From NCBI RefSeq assembly GCF_949987515.2, contig NC_082688.1:78248731-78312730 (forward strand): a stretch of 64,000 bases of DNA. Direction: 5' to 3'. The notes beneath the pieces are model-generated. The model saw only the letters and a program-made list of their open reading frames with translations, searched no databases and had not been told where the DNA came from. Every line of letters starts with the position of its first letter. Position 1 is the stretch's first letter. Positions 46,499 through 57,746 of this stretch are shown here, piece by piece. Origin of the DNA: Delphinus delphis (lineage: Eukaryota > Chordata > Mammalia > Artiodactyla > Delphinidae). A program made the position numbers and the translations under genes.

Positions 46499-46499
<1 letters not shown>

Positions 46500-46558
<59 letters not shown>
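46500..46558. repeat. (TA)n microsatellite abutting a SINE tail
   Basis: About 29 uninterrupted TA units running directly into a 22-base T-run of the next SINE. Confidence 0.95.
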
Positions 46559-46575
<17 letters not shown>

Positions 46576-46771
46576 TTTTGCGTTACGCGGGCCTCTCACT
46601 GTTGTGGCCTCTCCCATTGCAGAGCACAGGCTCCGGATGTGCAGGCTCAGTGGCCATGGCTCACGGGCCCAGCTGCTCCGTGGCATGTGGGATCTTCCCG
46701 GACCAGGGCACGAACCCGTGTTCCCTGCATTGGCAGGCGGACTCTCAACCACTGCGCCACCAGGGAAGCCC
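46559..46771 (-). mobile_element. CHR-type SINE, minus strand
   Basis: T-run to 46579, GCGTTACGCGGGCC, complete body and head ending GGGAAGCCC at 46771. The right flank CTGGACCATATTTTT|AATA fits an L1-endonuclease site. The expected duplicate on the left is obscured by the (TA)n run (TGGGCTATAT may be its remnant). Confidence 0.95.
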
Positions 46772-46803
46772 CTGGACCATATTTTTAATATCACATTAAA
46801 AAA

Positions 46804-46813
46804 TCCTGTTTAG
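46804..46813 (+). repeat. TSD, 5' copy (full-length L1)
   Basis: TCCTGTTTAG, repeated at 53925-53934. Upstream, CATT|AAAAAA (46797/46798) is a canonical L1-endonuclease cleavage site; counting the As the duplication is about 16 bp. Confidence 0.9.
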
Positions 46814-46910
46814 GATTTGAGAAGATGGTGGAAGAGTAAGATGCGGAGATCACCTTCCTCCCTACAAATACATCAGAAATACATCTGCACGTGGAACAAC
46901 TACAGAACAC

Positions 46911-47207
46911 CTACTGAACACTGGCAGAAGACCTCAGACCTCCCAAAAGGCAAGAAACTCCCCACATACCTGGGTAGGGCAAAAGAAAAAAGAATAAACA
47001 GAGACAAAAGGATAGGGACGGGACCTGCACCAGTGGGAGGAAGCTGTGAAGGAGGAAAGGTTTCCACACACTAGGAAGCCCCTTCGCGGACAGAGACTGC
47101 GGGTGGCGGACGGGGAAGCTTCGGGGCCGCGAAGGAGAGCACAGCAACAGAGGTGCAGAGGGCAAAGAGAAGAGATTTCCGCACAGAGGGTCGGTGCCTA
47201 CCAGCAC
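46911..47207 (-). other. Antisense open frame a in the L1 5'UTR (98 codons)
   Basis: Counterpart of 30437-30772. The ATG is 393 bp inside the element and the frame reads towards the 5' end. It shares MLVGT-PLCGNL, KGLPSVWK, VQVPSL and RSSAS words with that copy. No domain is recognised. It may be translated from an antisense promoter or may simply be open by base composition. Confidence 0.4.
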
Positions 47208-47380
47208 TCACCAGCCCGAGAGGCTGGTCTGCTCACCCGTCGGGACGGGCGGGGGTTGGGAGCTGAGGTTCGGGCTTTGGTCGGATACCGGGAGAGGACT
47301 GGGGCTGGCGGTGTGAACACAGCCTGAAGGGGTTAGTGCACCACGGCTAGCCAGGAAGGATTCCGGGAAAAAGTCTGGAA

Positions 47381-47931
47381 CTATCGAAGAGACAAGAGAC
47401 TTTTTCTTGCCTCTTTATTTCCCAGTGCGTGAGGAGAGGGGATTAAGAGTACCGCATAAAGGAGCTCCAGAGACGGGCGCGAGGCGGGCAGACCCGAGAG
47501 ACGGGCATGAGATGCTAAGGCTGCTGCTGCCGCCAACAAGAAGCCTCTGTGCGAGCACAGGTCACTATCCACATCAACCCTCCCAGGAGCCTGTGCAGCC
47601 CGCCACTGCCATGGTCCCGTGATACAGGAAAAATCTCCCCTGGAGAATGAACAGCACGCCTCAGGCTGCTGCAACGTCACACCGGCCTCTGCCGCCGCAG
47701 GCTCTCCCTGCATCCGTACCCCTCCCTCGCCCCGGCCTGAGTGAGCCAGAGCCCCTGAATCAGCTGCTCTTTTAACCCTGTCCTGTCCGAGCAAACAACA
47801 GACGTCCGCAGGTGACATACACGCAGAGGTGGGACCAAATACAAAGATGAACCCCGGGAGCTGAACAAACGAAGAAGAGAAAGGAAAATTTCTACCAGCA
47901 GCCTCAGAAGCAGCGCATTAAAGCTCCACAA
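47381..47931 (-). other. Antisense open frame b in the L1 5'UTR (two frames joined by a frameshift)
   Basis: Counterpart of 29709-30158. It starts at the ATG at 47931 (MWSFNALLLRLL), equivalent in position to the other copy. Similarity continues to about 47715, where this copy shifts frame; the rest of the match (TLQQPEA, ITGPWQW, DSDLC) is in the overlapping open frame 47381-47818. So the frame is broken here and open in the older copy. Confidence 0.35.
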
Positions 47932-48775
47932 TCAACTTGATGAACCCTTCATCTGTGGAATAACTGAATAGACAACTAATCATCCCAAATCGAGGAGGTG
48001 GACTTTGGGAGTAACGATATATTATTTTTTCCCCTTTTCCGCTTTTTGTGAGTGTGTATCTGTATGCTTCTGTGTGAGATTTTGTCTGTATAGCTTTGCT
48101 TTCACCATTTGTCCTAGGGTTCTGTCCGTCTGGTTTTTTGTTCTTTTTTTTACTTAAAAAATTTTCTTTTCTTAATAATTATTTTTTTATTTTAATAACT
48201 TTATTTTATTTTATCTTGGCTTATTTTATTTTTTCTTTCTTTCCTTCTTTCTATTTTATCTCCCTTTCATACTGAGCAGTGTGGAGGACAGTCTCTTGGT
48301 GCTCCAGCCAGGCATCAGGGCTGTGCCACTGAGGTGGGAGAGCCAACTTCAGGACACTGGTACACAAGAGACCTCCCAGCTCCACGTAATATCAGATGGT
48401 GAAAATCTCCCAGACAACTCCATCTCAACACCAAGACCCAGCTGCACTCAACGACCAGCAAGCTACAGTGCTAGACACCATATGCCAAACAACTAGCAAG
48501 ACACAAACACAGCCCCATCCATTAGCAGAGAATCTGCCTAAAATCATAATAAGGCCACAGACACCCCAAAACACACCACCAGACATGGACCTGCCCAACA
48601 GAAAGACAAGATCCAGCCTCATCCACCACAGCACAGGTACTACTCCCCTCCACCAGGAAACCTACACAACCCACTGAGCCAACCTGAGCCACTAAGGACA
48701 GACACCAAAAACAACAGGAACTACGAACCTGCAGCCTGCAAAAAGGAGACCCCAAACACAGTAAGAAAAGCAAAA

Positions 48776-49666
48776 TGAAAGACAGAAAAACGCACAGCAG
48801 ATGAAGTAGCAAGGTTAAAAACCCACCAGACCTAACAAATGAGGAGGAAATAGGCAGTCTAGCTGAAAAGAATTCAGAATAATGATAGTAAAGATGATCC
48901 AAAATCTTGAAAATAGAATAGACAAAATGCAAGAAACATTGAACAAGGACCTAGAAAAACTAAAGAAGAAACAAGCAATGATGAAAAACACAATAAATGA
49001 AATTAAAAATACTCTAGAAGGGATCAGTAGCAGAATAACTGAGGCAGAAGAATGGATAAGTGACCTGGAACATAAAATGGTGGAAATAACTACTACAGAG
49101 CAGAATAAAGAAAAAAGAATGAAAAGAACTGAGGAGAGTATCAGAGACCTCTGGGACAACATTAAACGGACCAACATTCGAATTATAGGGGTTCCAGAAG
49201 AAGAAGAGAAAAAGAAAGGGACTGAGAAAATATTTGAAGAGATTATAGTTGAAAACTTCCCTAATATGGGAAAGGAAATAGTTAATCAAGTCCAGGAAGC
49301 ACAGACAGTCCCATACAGGATAAATCCAAGGAGACACACACCAAGACACATATTAATCAAACTATCAAAAATTAAGTACGGAGAAAACATATTAAAAGCA
49401 GCAATGGAAAAACAACAAATAACACACAAGGGAATCCCCATAAGGTTAATGGCTGATCTTTCAGGAGAAACTCTGCAAGCCAGAAGGGACTGGCAGGACT
49501 TATTTAAAGTGATAAAGAAGAAAAAGTTACAACCAAATTACTCTATGCAACAAGGATCTCATTCAGATTTCATGGAGAAATTAAAACCTTTACAGACAAG
49601 CAAAAGCTGAGAGAGTTCAGCACCACCAAACCAGCTTTAAAAAAAATGCTAAAGGAACTTCTCTGG
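48776..49666 (+). pseudogene. L1 ORF1, nearly intact body with broken N- and C-termini
   Basis: ORF1p binds L1 RNA as a trimer. The usual ATG (48776) is followed by a stop within ten codons after a 1-base loss; in the ancestral frame a TAG follows at 48807. From the Met at 48882 the frame is open for 242 codons. Within that: coiled-coil heptads (residues ~1-85, ISSRITEAEEWISDLEHKM), RNA-recognition fold (~90-165, NIRIIGVPEEEE, VPYRINPRRHTPRHILIKLS) and C-terminal domain (~170-225, ADLSGETLQARRDW). The last ~15 residues are out of frame because a base is missing near 49537. It could encode a shortened protein; activity is doubtful. Confidence 0.85.
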
Positions 49667-49724
49667 GCAAGAAACACAAGAGAAGGAAAAGACCTACAAT
49701 AACAAACCCAAAACAATTTAAAAA

Positions 49725-52700
49725 ATGGGAATAGGAACATACATATCGATAATTACCTTAAATGTAAATGGATTAAATGCTCCCAACAAAAGACACAGAC
49801 TGGCTGAATGGATACAAAAACAAGACCCATATATATGCTGTCTACAAGAGACCCACTTCAGCCTTAGGGACACATACAGACTGAAAGTGAGGGGATGGAA
49901 AAAAATATTCCATGCAAATGGAAATCAGAAGAAAGCTGGAGTAGCAATTCTCATATCAGATAAAATAGACTTTAAAATAAAGACTATTACAAGAGACAAA
50001 GAAGGACACTACGTAATGATCAAGGGATCAATCCAAGAAGAAGATATAACAATTGTAAATATATATGCACCCAACATAGGAGCACCTCAATACATAAGGC
50101 AAATACTAACAGCCATTAAAGGGGAAATCGACCGTAACACAATCATAGTACAGGATTCCACACCCCACTTTCACCAATGGACAGATCATCCAAAATGAAA
50201 ATCAATAAGGAAACACAAGCTTTAAATGATACATTAAACAGGATGAACTTAGGTGATATTTATAGCACATTCCATCCAAAAACAACAGAATACACATTTT
50301 TCTCAAGTGCTCATGGAACATTCTCCAGGATACATAATATCTTGGGTCACAAGTCTAGCCTTGGTAAATTTAAGAAAATTAAAATCATAACAAGTAACTT
50401 TTCTGACCACAATGCTATGAGACTAGATATCAATAACAGGAAAAGATCTGTAAAAAATACAAACACATGGAGGCTAAACAATACACTACTTAATAACTCA
50501 GTGATCACTGAAGAAATCAAAGAGGAAATCAAAAACTACTTAGAAACAAATGACAATGGAGAAAAGAGCACCCAAAACCTATGGGATCCACAAAAGCACT
50601 TCTAAGAGGGAAGTTTATAGCAATACAATCCTACCATAAGAATCAGGAAATATCTCATATAAACAACCTAACCTTACCCCTAAACAATTAGAGAAAGAAG
50701 AACAAAAAAAACCCAAAGTTAGCAGAAGGAAAGAAATCATAAAGATCAGATCAAAAATAACTGAAAAAGAAATGAAGGAAACAATAGCAAAGATCAATAA
50801 AACTAAAAGCTGGTTCTTTGTGAAGATAAACAAAATTGATAAACCATTAGCCAGACTCATCAAGAAAAAAAGGGAGAAGACTCAAATCAATAGGATTCAA
50901 AATGAAAAACGAGAAGTAACAACTGACCCTGCAGAAATACAAAGGATCACGAGAGATTACTACAAGCAACCTATGCCAATAAAATGAACAACCTGGAAGA
51001 AATGGACAAATTCTTAGAAATGCACAACTTTATGAGACTGACCCAGGAAGAAATACAAAATATGAACAGACCAATAACAAGACCTGTAATTGAAACTGTG
51101 ATTAAAAATATTCCAACAAACAAAAGCCCAGAACCAGATGGCTTCACCAGCAAATTATATAAAACATTCAGAGAAGAGCTAACAGCTATCCTCAAAGTCT
51201 TCCAAAATATAGTAGAGGGAGGAACACTCCCAAACTCATTCTATGAGGCCACCATCACCATGATACCAAAACCAGACAAAGTTGTCACAAAGAAAGAAAA
51301 CTACAGGCCAATATCACTGATGAACATAGATGCAAAAATCCTCAACAAAATACTAGCAAACAGAATCCAAGAGCACATTAAAAGAATCATACACCATGAT
51401 CAAGTGCAGTTTATTCCAGGAATGCAAGGATTCTTCAATATACGCAAAGCAATCAATGTGATAAACCATATTAAAAAATTGAAGGAGAAAAACCATATGA
51501 TCATCTCAGTAGATGCAGAGAAAGCTTTTGACAAAATTCAACACCCATTTATGATAAAAACCCTCCAGAAAGTAGGCATAGAGGGAACTTCCCTCAACAT
51601 AAAAAGGCCCTATATGACAAACCCACAGCCAACATCATCCTCAATGGTGAAAAACTGAAAGCATTTCCACTAAGATCAGGAGCAAGACAAGGTTGCCCAC
51701 TATTACCACTTATATTCAACATAGTTTTGGAAGTTTTAGCCACAGCAATCAGAGAAGAAAAAGAAATAAAAGGAATCCAAATCAGAAAAGAAGAAGTAAA
51801 GCTGTCACTGTTTGCAGATGACATGATACTATACATAGAGAATCCTAGAGATGCTACCAGAAAACTACTAGAGCTAATCAATGAGTTTGGAAAAGTTGCA
51901 GGATACAAAATTAATGCACAGACATCTCTGGCATTCTTATACACTAATGATGAAAAATCTGAAGGTAAAATTAAGGAAACACTCCCATTTACCACTGCAC
52001 CAAAGAGAATGAAATATCTAGGAATAAACCTACCTAAGGAGACAAAAGTCCTGTATGTAGAAAATTATAAGACACTGATGAAAGAAATTAAAGATGATAC
52101 AAGTAGATGGAGAGATATATCATGTTCTTTCATTGGAAGAATCAACATTGTGAAAATGATTCTACTACCCAAAGCAATCTACAGATTCAATGCAATCCCT
52201 ATCAAACTACCAGTGGCATTTTTCACAGAACTAGAACAAAAAATTTCACAATTTGTATGGAAACACAAAAGACCCCGAATAGCCAAAGCAATCTTGAGAA
52301 TGAAAAATGGAGCTGGAGGAATCAGGCTCCTTGACTTCAGACTATACTACAAAGCTACAGTAATCAACACAGTATGGTACTGGCACGAAGACAGAAATAT
52401 AGATCAATGGAACAGGATAGAAAGCCCAGAGATAAACCCACACACATATGGTCACCTTATTTTTGATAAAGGAGGCAGGAATATACAATGTAGAAAAGAC
52501 AGCCTCTTCAATAAGTGGTGCTGGGAAAACTGGACAGCTAAATATAAAAGAATGATATTAGAACACTCCCTAAAACCATACACAAAAATAAACTCAAAAT
52601 GGGTTAAAGACCTAAATACAAGGCCAGACACTATCAAACTCTTAGAGGAAAACATAGGCAGAACACTCTATGACATAAATCGCAGCAAGATCCTTTTTGA

Positions 52701-53531
52701 CCCACGTCCTAGAGAAATGGAAATAAAAACAAAAATAAACAAATGGGACCTAATGAAACTTCAAGGCTTTTGCACAGCAAAGGAAACCATAAACATGACC
52801 AAATGACAACCCTCAGAATGGGGGAAAATATTTGCAAGTGAAGCAACTGACAAAGGATTAATCTCCAAAATTTACAAGCAGCTCATGCAGCTCAATAACA
52901 AAAAAAAAACAACCCCATCCAAAAATGGGCAGAAGACCTAAATAGACATTTCTCCAAAGAAGATATACAGATTGCCAACAAACACATGAAAGAATGCTCA
53001 ACATCATTAATCATTAGAGGAATGCAAATCAAAACTACAATGAGATATCATCTCACACCGGTCAGAATGTTCATCATCAAAAAATCTAGAAACAATAAAT
53101 GCTGGAGAGGGTGTGGAGAAAAGGGAACACTCTTGCACTGTTGGTGGGAATGTAAATTGATATAGCCAATATGGAGAACAGTATGGAGGTTTCTGAAAAA
53201 ACTATAAATAGAACTACCATACGACCCAGCAATCCCACTACTGGGCATATACCCAGAGAAAACCATAATTCAAAAATAGTTATGTACCAAAATATTCATT
53301 GCAGTTCTATTTACAATAGCCAGGAGAGGGAAGCAACCTAGTGTCCATCAACAGATGAATGGATAAAGAAGATGTGGCACATATATACAATGGAATATTA
53401 CTCAGCCATAAAAAGAAACGAAATTGAGTTATTTGTAGTGAGGTGGATGGACCTAGAGTCTGTCATACAGAGTGAAGTAAGTCAGAAAGAGAAAAACAAA
53501 TACTGTATGCTGACACATATATATGGAATCT
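49725..53531 (+). pseudogene. L1 ORF2 pseudogene (endonuclease, reverse transcriptase, C-terminal domain)
   Basis: The start ATG at 49725 gives an endonuclease N-terminus with LNVNGLNAP, CLQETHF (catalytic Glu) and VNIYAPN. A frameshift near 50190 moves the rest of the endonuclease (SDHNAM) to 50177-50605. After further shifts the RT domain is open at 50984-51658 ([40 protein letters not shown]), then at 51727-52806 with an intact LFADDMILY catalytic motif near residue 30 of that piece. The cysteine-rich C-terminus lies at about 53095-53160 (CWRGCGEKG). The stop after HIYGI is near 53531. At least four frameshifts rule out a functional ORF2p. Confidence 0.93.
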
Positions 53532-53924
53532 AAGGGAAAAAAAAAAGTTTATGAAGAACCTAGGGGTAAGATGGGAATAAAGACACAGACCTCCTCAAGC
53601 ATGGACTTGAGGATACGGGGAGGGGGAAGGGTAAGCTGTGACAAAGTGAGAGAGTGGCATGGACATATATACACTACCAAGCATAAAATAGCTAGTGGGA
53701 AGCAGCCACATAGCACAGGGAGATCAGCTAGGTGGTTTGTGACCACCTAGAGGAGTGGGATAGGGAGGGTGGGAGGGAGGGAGATGCAAGAGTGAAGAGA
53801 TATGGGAACATATGTATATGTATAACTGATTCACTTTGTTATAAAGCAGAAACTAACATACCATTGAAAAGCAATTATACTCCAATAAAGATGTTAAAAA
53901 AAATCATGGAAAAAAAGAAAAAAG
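53532..53924 (+). other. L1 3'UTR and A-tail
   Basis: Contains the G-rich GGGGAGGGGGAAGGG tract (53618-53632) typical of mammalian L1 3'UTRs and a polyadenylation signal AATAAA (53884) shortly before the interrupted A-tail. Confidence 0.88.
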
Positions 53925-53934
53925 TCCTGTTTAG
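53925..53934 (+). repeat. TSD, 3' copy (full-length L1)
   Basis: TCCTGTTTAG, identical to 46804-46813. Confidence 0.9.
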
Positions 53935-54178
53935 TGCTTCTGGAAAAAAACAAAAAATGTCAAGTAGTTCAGGTCTAAATAATTTCTTTTTTCTTTTATG
54001 GCACATGTTTCAAAAATGTTTATCTTTTATGCCAAGGTTTATCATATAGAAATTGCACAATTTAATGCTTTACTTTTAAAGTATATGTGCAAATACTTTA
54101 ATTTCATGGTGGATGTTATTTATACAGAATATTTCTAGTCTAATATTACACATTATTGATCTATGTCAAAGGAATGTA

Positions 54179-54249
54179 TTGGGTTGGCCAAAAAGCTCGT
54201 TCGGGTTTCTCCATAAGATGTTACGGAACCAACTTTTTGGCCAACCCAA
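54179..54249. mobile_element. Mariner-type mini-element forming a hairpin (miR-2284/2285-like)
   Basis: A 71-bp element flanked by TA on both sides (54177-54178 and 54250-54251). The outer 17 bp (TTGGGTTGGCCAAAAAG) are a perfect inverted repeat. The inner left arm GTTCGGGTTTCTCC has lost part of its partner on the right, consistent with a ~10-bp deletion from an ~80-bp palindrome. Related mariner hairpins in cetartiodactyls are the known source of the miR-2284/2285 family; whether this copy is transcribed is unknown. Confidence 0.88.
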
Positions 54250-54251
54250 TA

Positions 54252-56024
54252 GCTTAATTTATATTATCACCTGTATGAAGTAGGATCCATGAGAGAAATA
54301 TTGTGGGAGCAGGTTTCCAAAGCATTCTTTTTGATATTTTGACACTGTTTTGGATTATCTGCATTAATATTACGCTTCATTAACACAGACAATCAAGATT
54401 TGGCAGTAGTGATTGGTATTGATGCCAGGAAAGCATAGAGGTGGCCTAAATTTACCTGAAGAAAAATGGGTTTATGACAAGCCCTTTGGCATAGGAGTAA
54501 ATATTAAACTCATTTCAAAGCAAACACATCAGTGAATGCTTGACTTATGCAAAGCTCTGTGTAAATGAAGGCTGCATATTTTTTATCATTTCTTTTGAAA
54601 AATAAAGCCACTGATTTTAGTAATCATTGGTTTATGTCTAGATTTTCATGAGAGGGAAGAATACTTGCAAAAAATATACCATACACTACAGCAAGTTTGG
54701 GATCAAGATTATCAATTAGAATTAATTGATTTCTGATCTGACAGATCTGTGATTATGATTTTACAACAAGATCCATTTCCTTATTGCTATAAAATGGTTA
54801 ACATAATAAAAATGGGAAAGATACAATTTAATCTAATTCAAAGGACCACACTTAATATATTCCATTCAGTTCTATGGTATGGAAAAATGCTACTGGGAAC
54901 TAGATATGTCATAGCCTGAAATTAAGAAAAATATAACAAAACCCAGTATTTCTAAAATCAAATTAGAAGATGATTTAGATTAAATTTTCAAAGCAGACCT
55001 AATCAATTATAGACAATAAACATTTAATCTGTCAAGGGCTCAAGGATACGAGCCTGTGGTGGATGAGCCACACGTGATAAAGTTTCATTTGCCAGGAAGG
55101 GGAATTATCAACTTCCCATCTTAGTATTCTTTGATCATGTACTCTGGAAATGAATCTAGGGATTCTTTTAATCCCAGTTCCATGAATGGTTACTGACTTT
55201 TCGTTTGTAAATGAACACTAATTAAATAAGATTATTCCTTGTGGTAAAACAATAACTTGAGGGGAAAAGATACTTGAAATGCTTCATTGAGGATCAGAAA
55301 GGGGTATTATACTTTGCATTATTTTGTACTCATGCTTCACAAATCGTTAAGTGGAGAACTAATATAGGTGCATATGCATTTTCTTGGTTTCCCATGTATT
55401 ATTAGTTGGCTGACTGGTGTATATTATTTGTGTTTTTTAATAACAGTCTCTTTCAGAGCACATCTGTGTAGGCATTTTGCTGTTCTTCATTGCTGCATGA
55501 GACATTGCCTAAGTGAATGAATGAATGAACAAATTATTATTTTCACTGTAAGTTTGCATTTTGTATTGTAGTATTGCAAACAGTGAAACAATGTGATTGT
55601 CAAGGACTGGATCACAAGGTGATTACTGTGGCTATGCAACTTTCAGTATAACAAGACCACACTGGATGGTAGATAGATTATTCTGTACAAGTAGTGCTGT
55701 TGCATATAGAAAAGAGAAGAGATACCAAGGAAATAAAGCAATGGATAGACATTATATCTCCAAATTTTATTCCTGTTTTTCTCTATTAGAAGTTCTCAAC
55801 AGCTGTGTGGTCATAGATGTTAAACAATTTAGGAAAGTAAATATAAGCAGTAGAGTACCATCCTACTACTAATAAAGTACATCTAAATATCACTTAATTT
55901 TCAGTGATTTAATTTGTCTTACGTACTTGAAAATCTAGGAAAGCACCAAATACATAGTGTGTTCAAACTTCCTGTCTAAAAGAAAAACAATAAATCAAAA
56001 GTAATTCCTTAGTATTTATGTCAT
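54252..56024. other. No recognised feature
   Basis: AT-rich sequence without gene or nameable repeat. A 91-codon open frame at 55597-55872 has no recognisable domain. A short (TGAA)n lies near 55516-55528. Confidence 0.4.
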
Positions 56025-56195
56025 CTTGTATAAATTACTTGAACTCACACAGTTTAATTCATAAATTGGGCATAATAATGGTTCCAAATCCACAGATTTG
56101 TCATCAGATGTTATGGACAAATACATGCAAAGTGCTTGGAAATGTGGCTGTCATATAGTAAGCGTTTAATAAAATTTAGCTATTATCATTATTAT
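56025..56195 (+). mobile_element. MIR SINE, plus strand (3' part)
   Basis: ATAAATTGGGCATAATAATGG, TACATGCAAAGTGCTTGGAA and CATATAGTAAGCGTTTAATAAA fit the second half of MIR closely. Confidence 0.8.
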
Positions 56196-57204
56196 CACCA
56201 TAATTATTTTTATTTTGTCATAATTTTGTCATTATCTTTGCCACATGGGATTGGAAACAAAAAAACCAGCATACTATCTAAAGACAGCCAAAGACAGATT
56301 AGGGAAATAATATCTTTGTTTTACTAAGGTTTCTAGCAAAGTAAAGCTCCCCAAATATATGGCGATACTAACCAGCCTCAGTGTCCCAAGGGTTTTAAGT
56401 GTAAAATTCACATAGAGAATGTAGCAAAGTTAGAGCAAATTATAGGGACAGGTAGAAAAGCAGATCTTAACAGAAGCTGAAGCATACATCAAAGAAGTCA
56501 AGAGAGTAAAAAGGAATTGATACTATTTCAGAGGAGATGACGAGAGATGAGAGAAACTAAAGATATTGTTAGGCCATCACATCTATTATTTAATCCCTAA
56601 TATAAATAAGTTATATTTCACATCTTGGTTAAGCCACAGAATTTTCACAGCCTCGCAATTAACCCTCATCCCCTGAACGAAAGAAGTTCCTGTTTCCTAA
56701 AACACTAAAGAGTCCAACTAACATATGTTATTTCATCTGTTCCCACAGTGATCAAGATATATGCCAGTGCTAAGGACGGAATAGTGTAATAACATTTCCA
56801 TGCATTTGATAGGCCAAGTATTGGTTACTCCTTGAAAGTCCAAAATTTTCTTTTACCTCACAAAAGCAAGACCATTACCTGTTAGCATTGTCTATACCAA
56901 CGAGTCATGTATAAAATTACGCACATATTCTTGAGAAAGTACAAACTATGATTGTGTTCCTTTTAAATAAATAGGCATAAAATATTTCAATCCAAATTGG
57001 TTTGGTGACCTCTGAGACTGCTTTTTCCTTTTAAAAGGGATAAAGAAATGTTCTGGAATAATTCTCTTCCAGTCTAGAGATGGAACAGGACAGACATGAC
57101 CTGAAGATTCTGGGATAACCAGATAGGTATATGATAAAACAGAGAGAACAATATTGGCCTGTGTACACATCTAAACCTGAGGTGTGGTGAAAAGACACCA
57201 TATT
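56196..57204. other. No recognised feature
   Basis: No gene or nameable repeat. Confidence 0.4.
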
Positions 57205-57320
57205 GGAATATATAAGCCTGGCTATATTACTATTTCTACATCTCTGAGAAAGTAATTTAATTTTCCTGCTACTCAATTTCCTCACCTCTAATGAGATGTG
57301 GTTATAAAAGATTGTCTACA
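57205..57320 (+). mobile_element. MIR SINE, plus strand (core)
   Basis: CTGAGAAAGTAATTTAATTTTCCTG then CTCAATTTCCTCACCTCTAATGAGATGTGG match the MIR core in order. Confidence 0.65.
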
Positions 57321-57512
57321 GTAAACTCTTCAATCTTCAAATCCATAAATTAGTTGTTTGTCAAGTCCCTGACATATCAGAATAATGCAGATGATGTTAC
57401 TACACTAAACATAATTTTATATCGGGGAATTATTTAACCCAAACAAGCAATCATGCTCTAAATTTGGTGACTTTAAAAACTGACACATGCACTCAGCTGA
57501 GATGCTGAGAGG

Positions 57513-57526
57513 TGAGTTGTACTTTT
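57513..57526 (+). repeat. 14-bp TSD, left copy (SINE)
   Basis: TGAGTTGTACTTTT, identical to 57733-57746. Confidence 0.92.
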
Positions 57527-57732
57527 TTTTTTTTTTTTTGCGGTACGCGGGCCTCTCACTGTTGTGGCCTCTCCCGTTGCAGAGCACGGGCTCCGGACGC
57601 ACAGGCTCAGCGGCCATGGCTCACGGGCCCAGCCGCTCCGCGCCATGTGGGATCTTCCCGGACCGGGGCATGAACCTGTGTCGCCTGCATCGGCGGGCGG
57701 ACTCCCAACCACTGCGCCACCAGGGAAGCCCA
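57527..57732 (-). mobile_element. CHR-type SINE, minus strand
   Basis: T-run, GCGGTACGCGGGCC, full CpG-rich body and head ending GGGAAGCCC. Perfect 14-bp TSD with TTTT|AATC at the cut site. Among the youngest-looking SINEs in the window. Confidence 0.97.
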
Positions 57733-57746
57733 TGAGTTGTACTTTT
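57733..57746 (+). repeat. 14-bp TSD, right copy (SINE)
   Basis: Identical to 57513-57526. Confidence 0.92.

Larger units (their letters stand above)
46814..48775 (+). promoter_or_regulatory. L1 type B 5'UTR with CpG-rich segment
   Basis: About 1.96 kb of leader. CpG is dense in 47075-47730 (for example GCGGGTGGCGGACGGGG and GGGCGCGAGGCGGGC), unlike anything else in the window; this is the likely promoter and methylation target. A T-rich tract (48128-48260) follows. It is homologous to 28701-30829 but retains more CpGs. Confidence 0.8.
46814..53924 (+). mobile_element. Full-length L1 retrotransposon (5'UTR type B)
   Basis: A complete 7.1-kb element bounded by the duplication TCCTGTTTAG: long CpG-rich 5'UTR, ORF1, ORF2, 3'UTR ending CCAATAAAGATGTTAAAAAA and an interrupted A-tail. 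Full length shows it was reverse-transcribed to the 5' end. It is the least decayed L1 in the window: ORF1 is open for 242 codons and long ORF2 pieces remain, but frameshifts in ORF2 and a broken ORF1 start make it immobile in cis. The same 3'UTR type is seen at 23.0, 42.7 and 45.8 kb. Confidence 0.97.

Noticed and set aside
46446..46813. Open frames with long YIYIYI runs on both strands
   Set aside because: The runs are the (TA)n microsatellite read in frame, joined to SINE sequence.
49725..53531. Active L1 ORF2
   Set aside because: The catalytic FADDM is present, but at least four frameshifts separate the endonuclease, RT and C-terminal parts.
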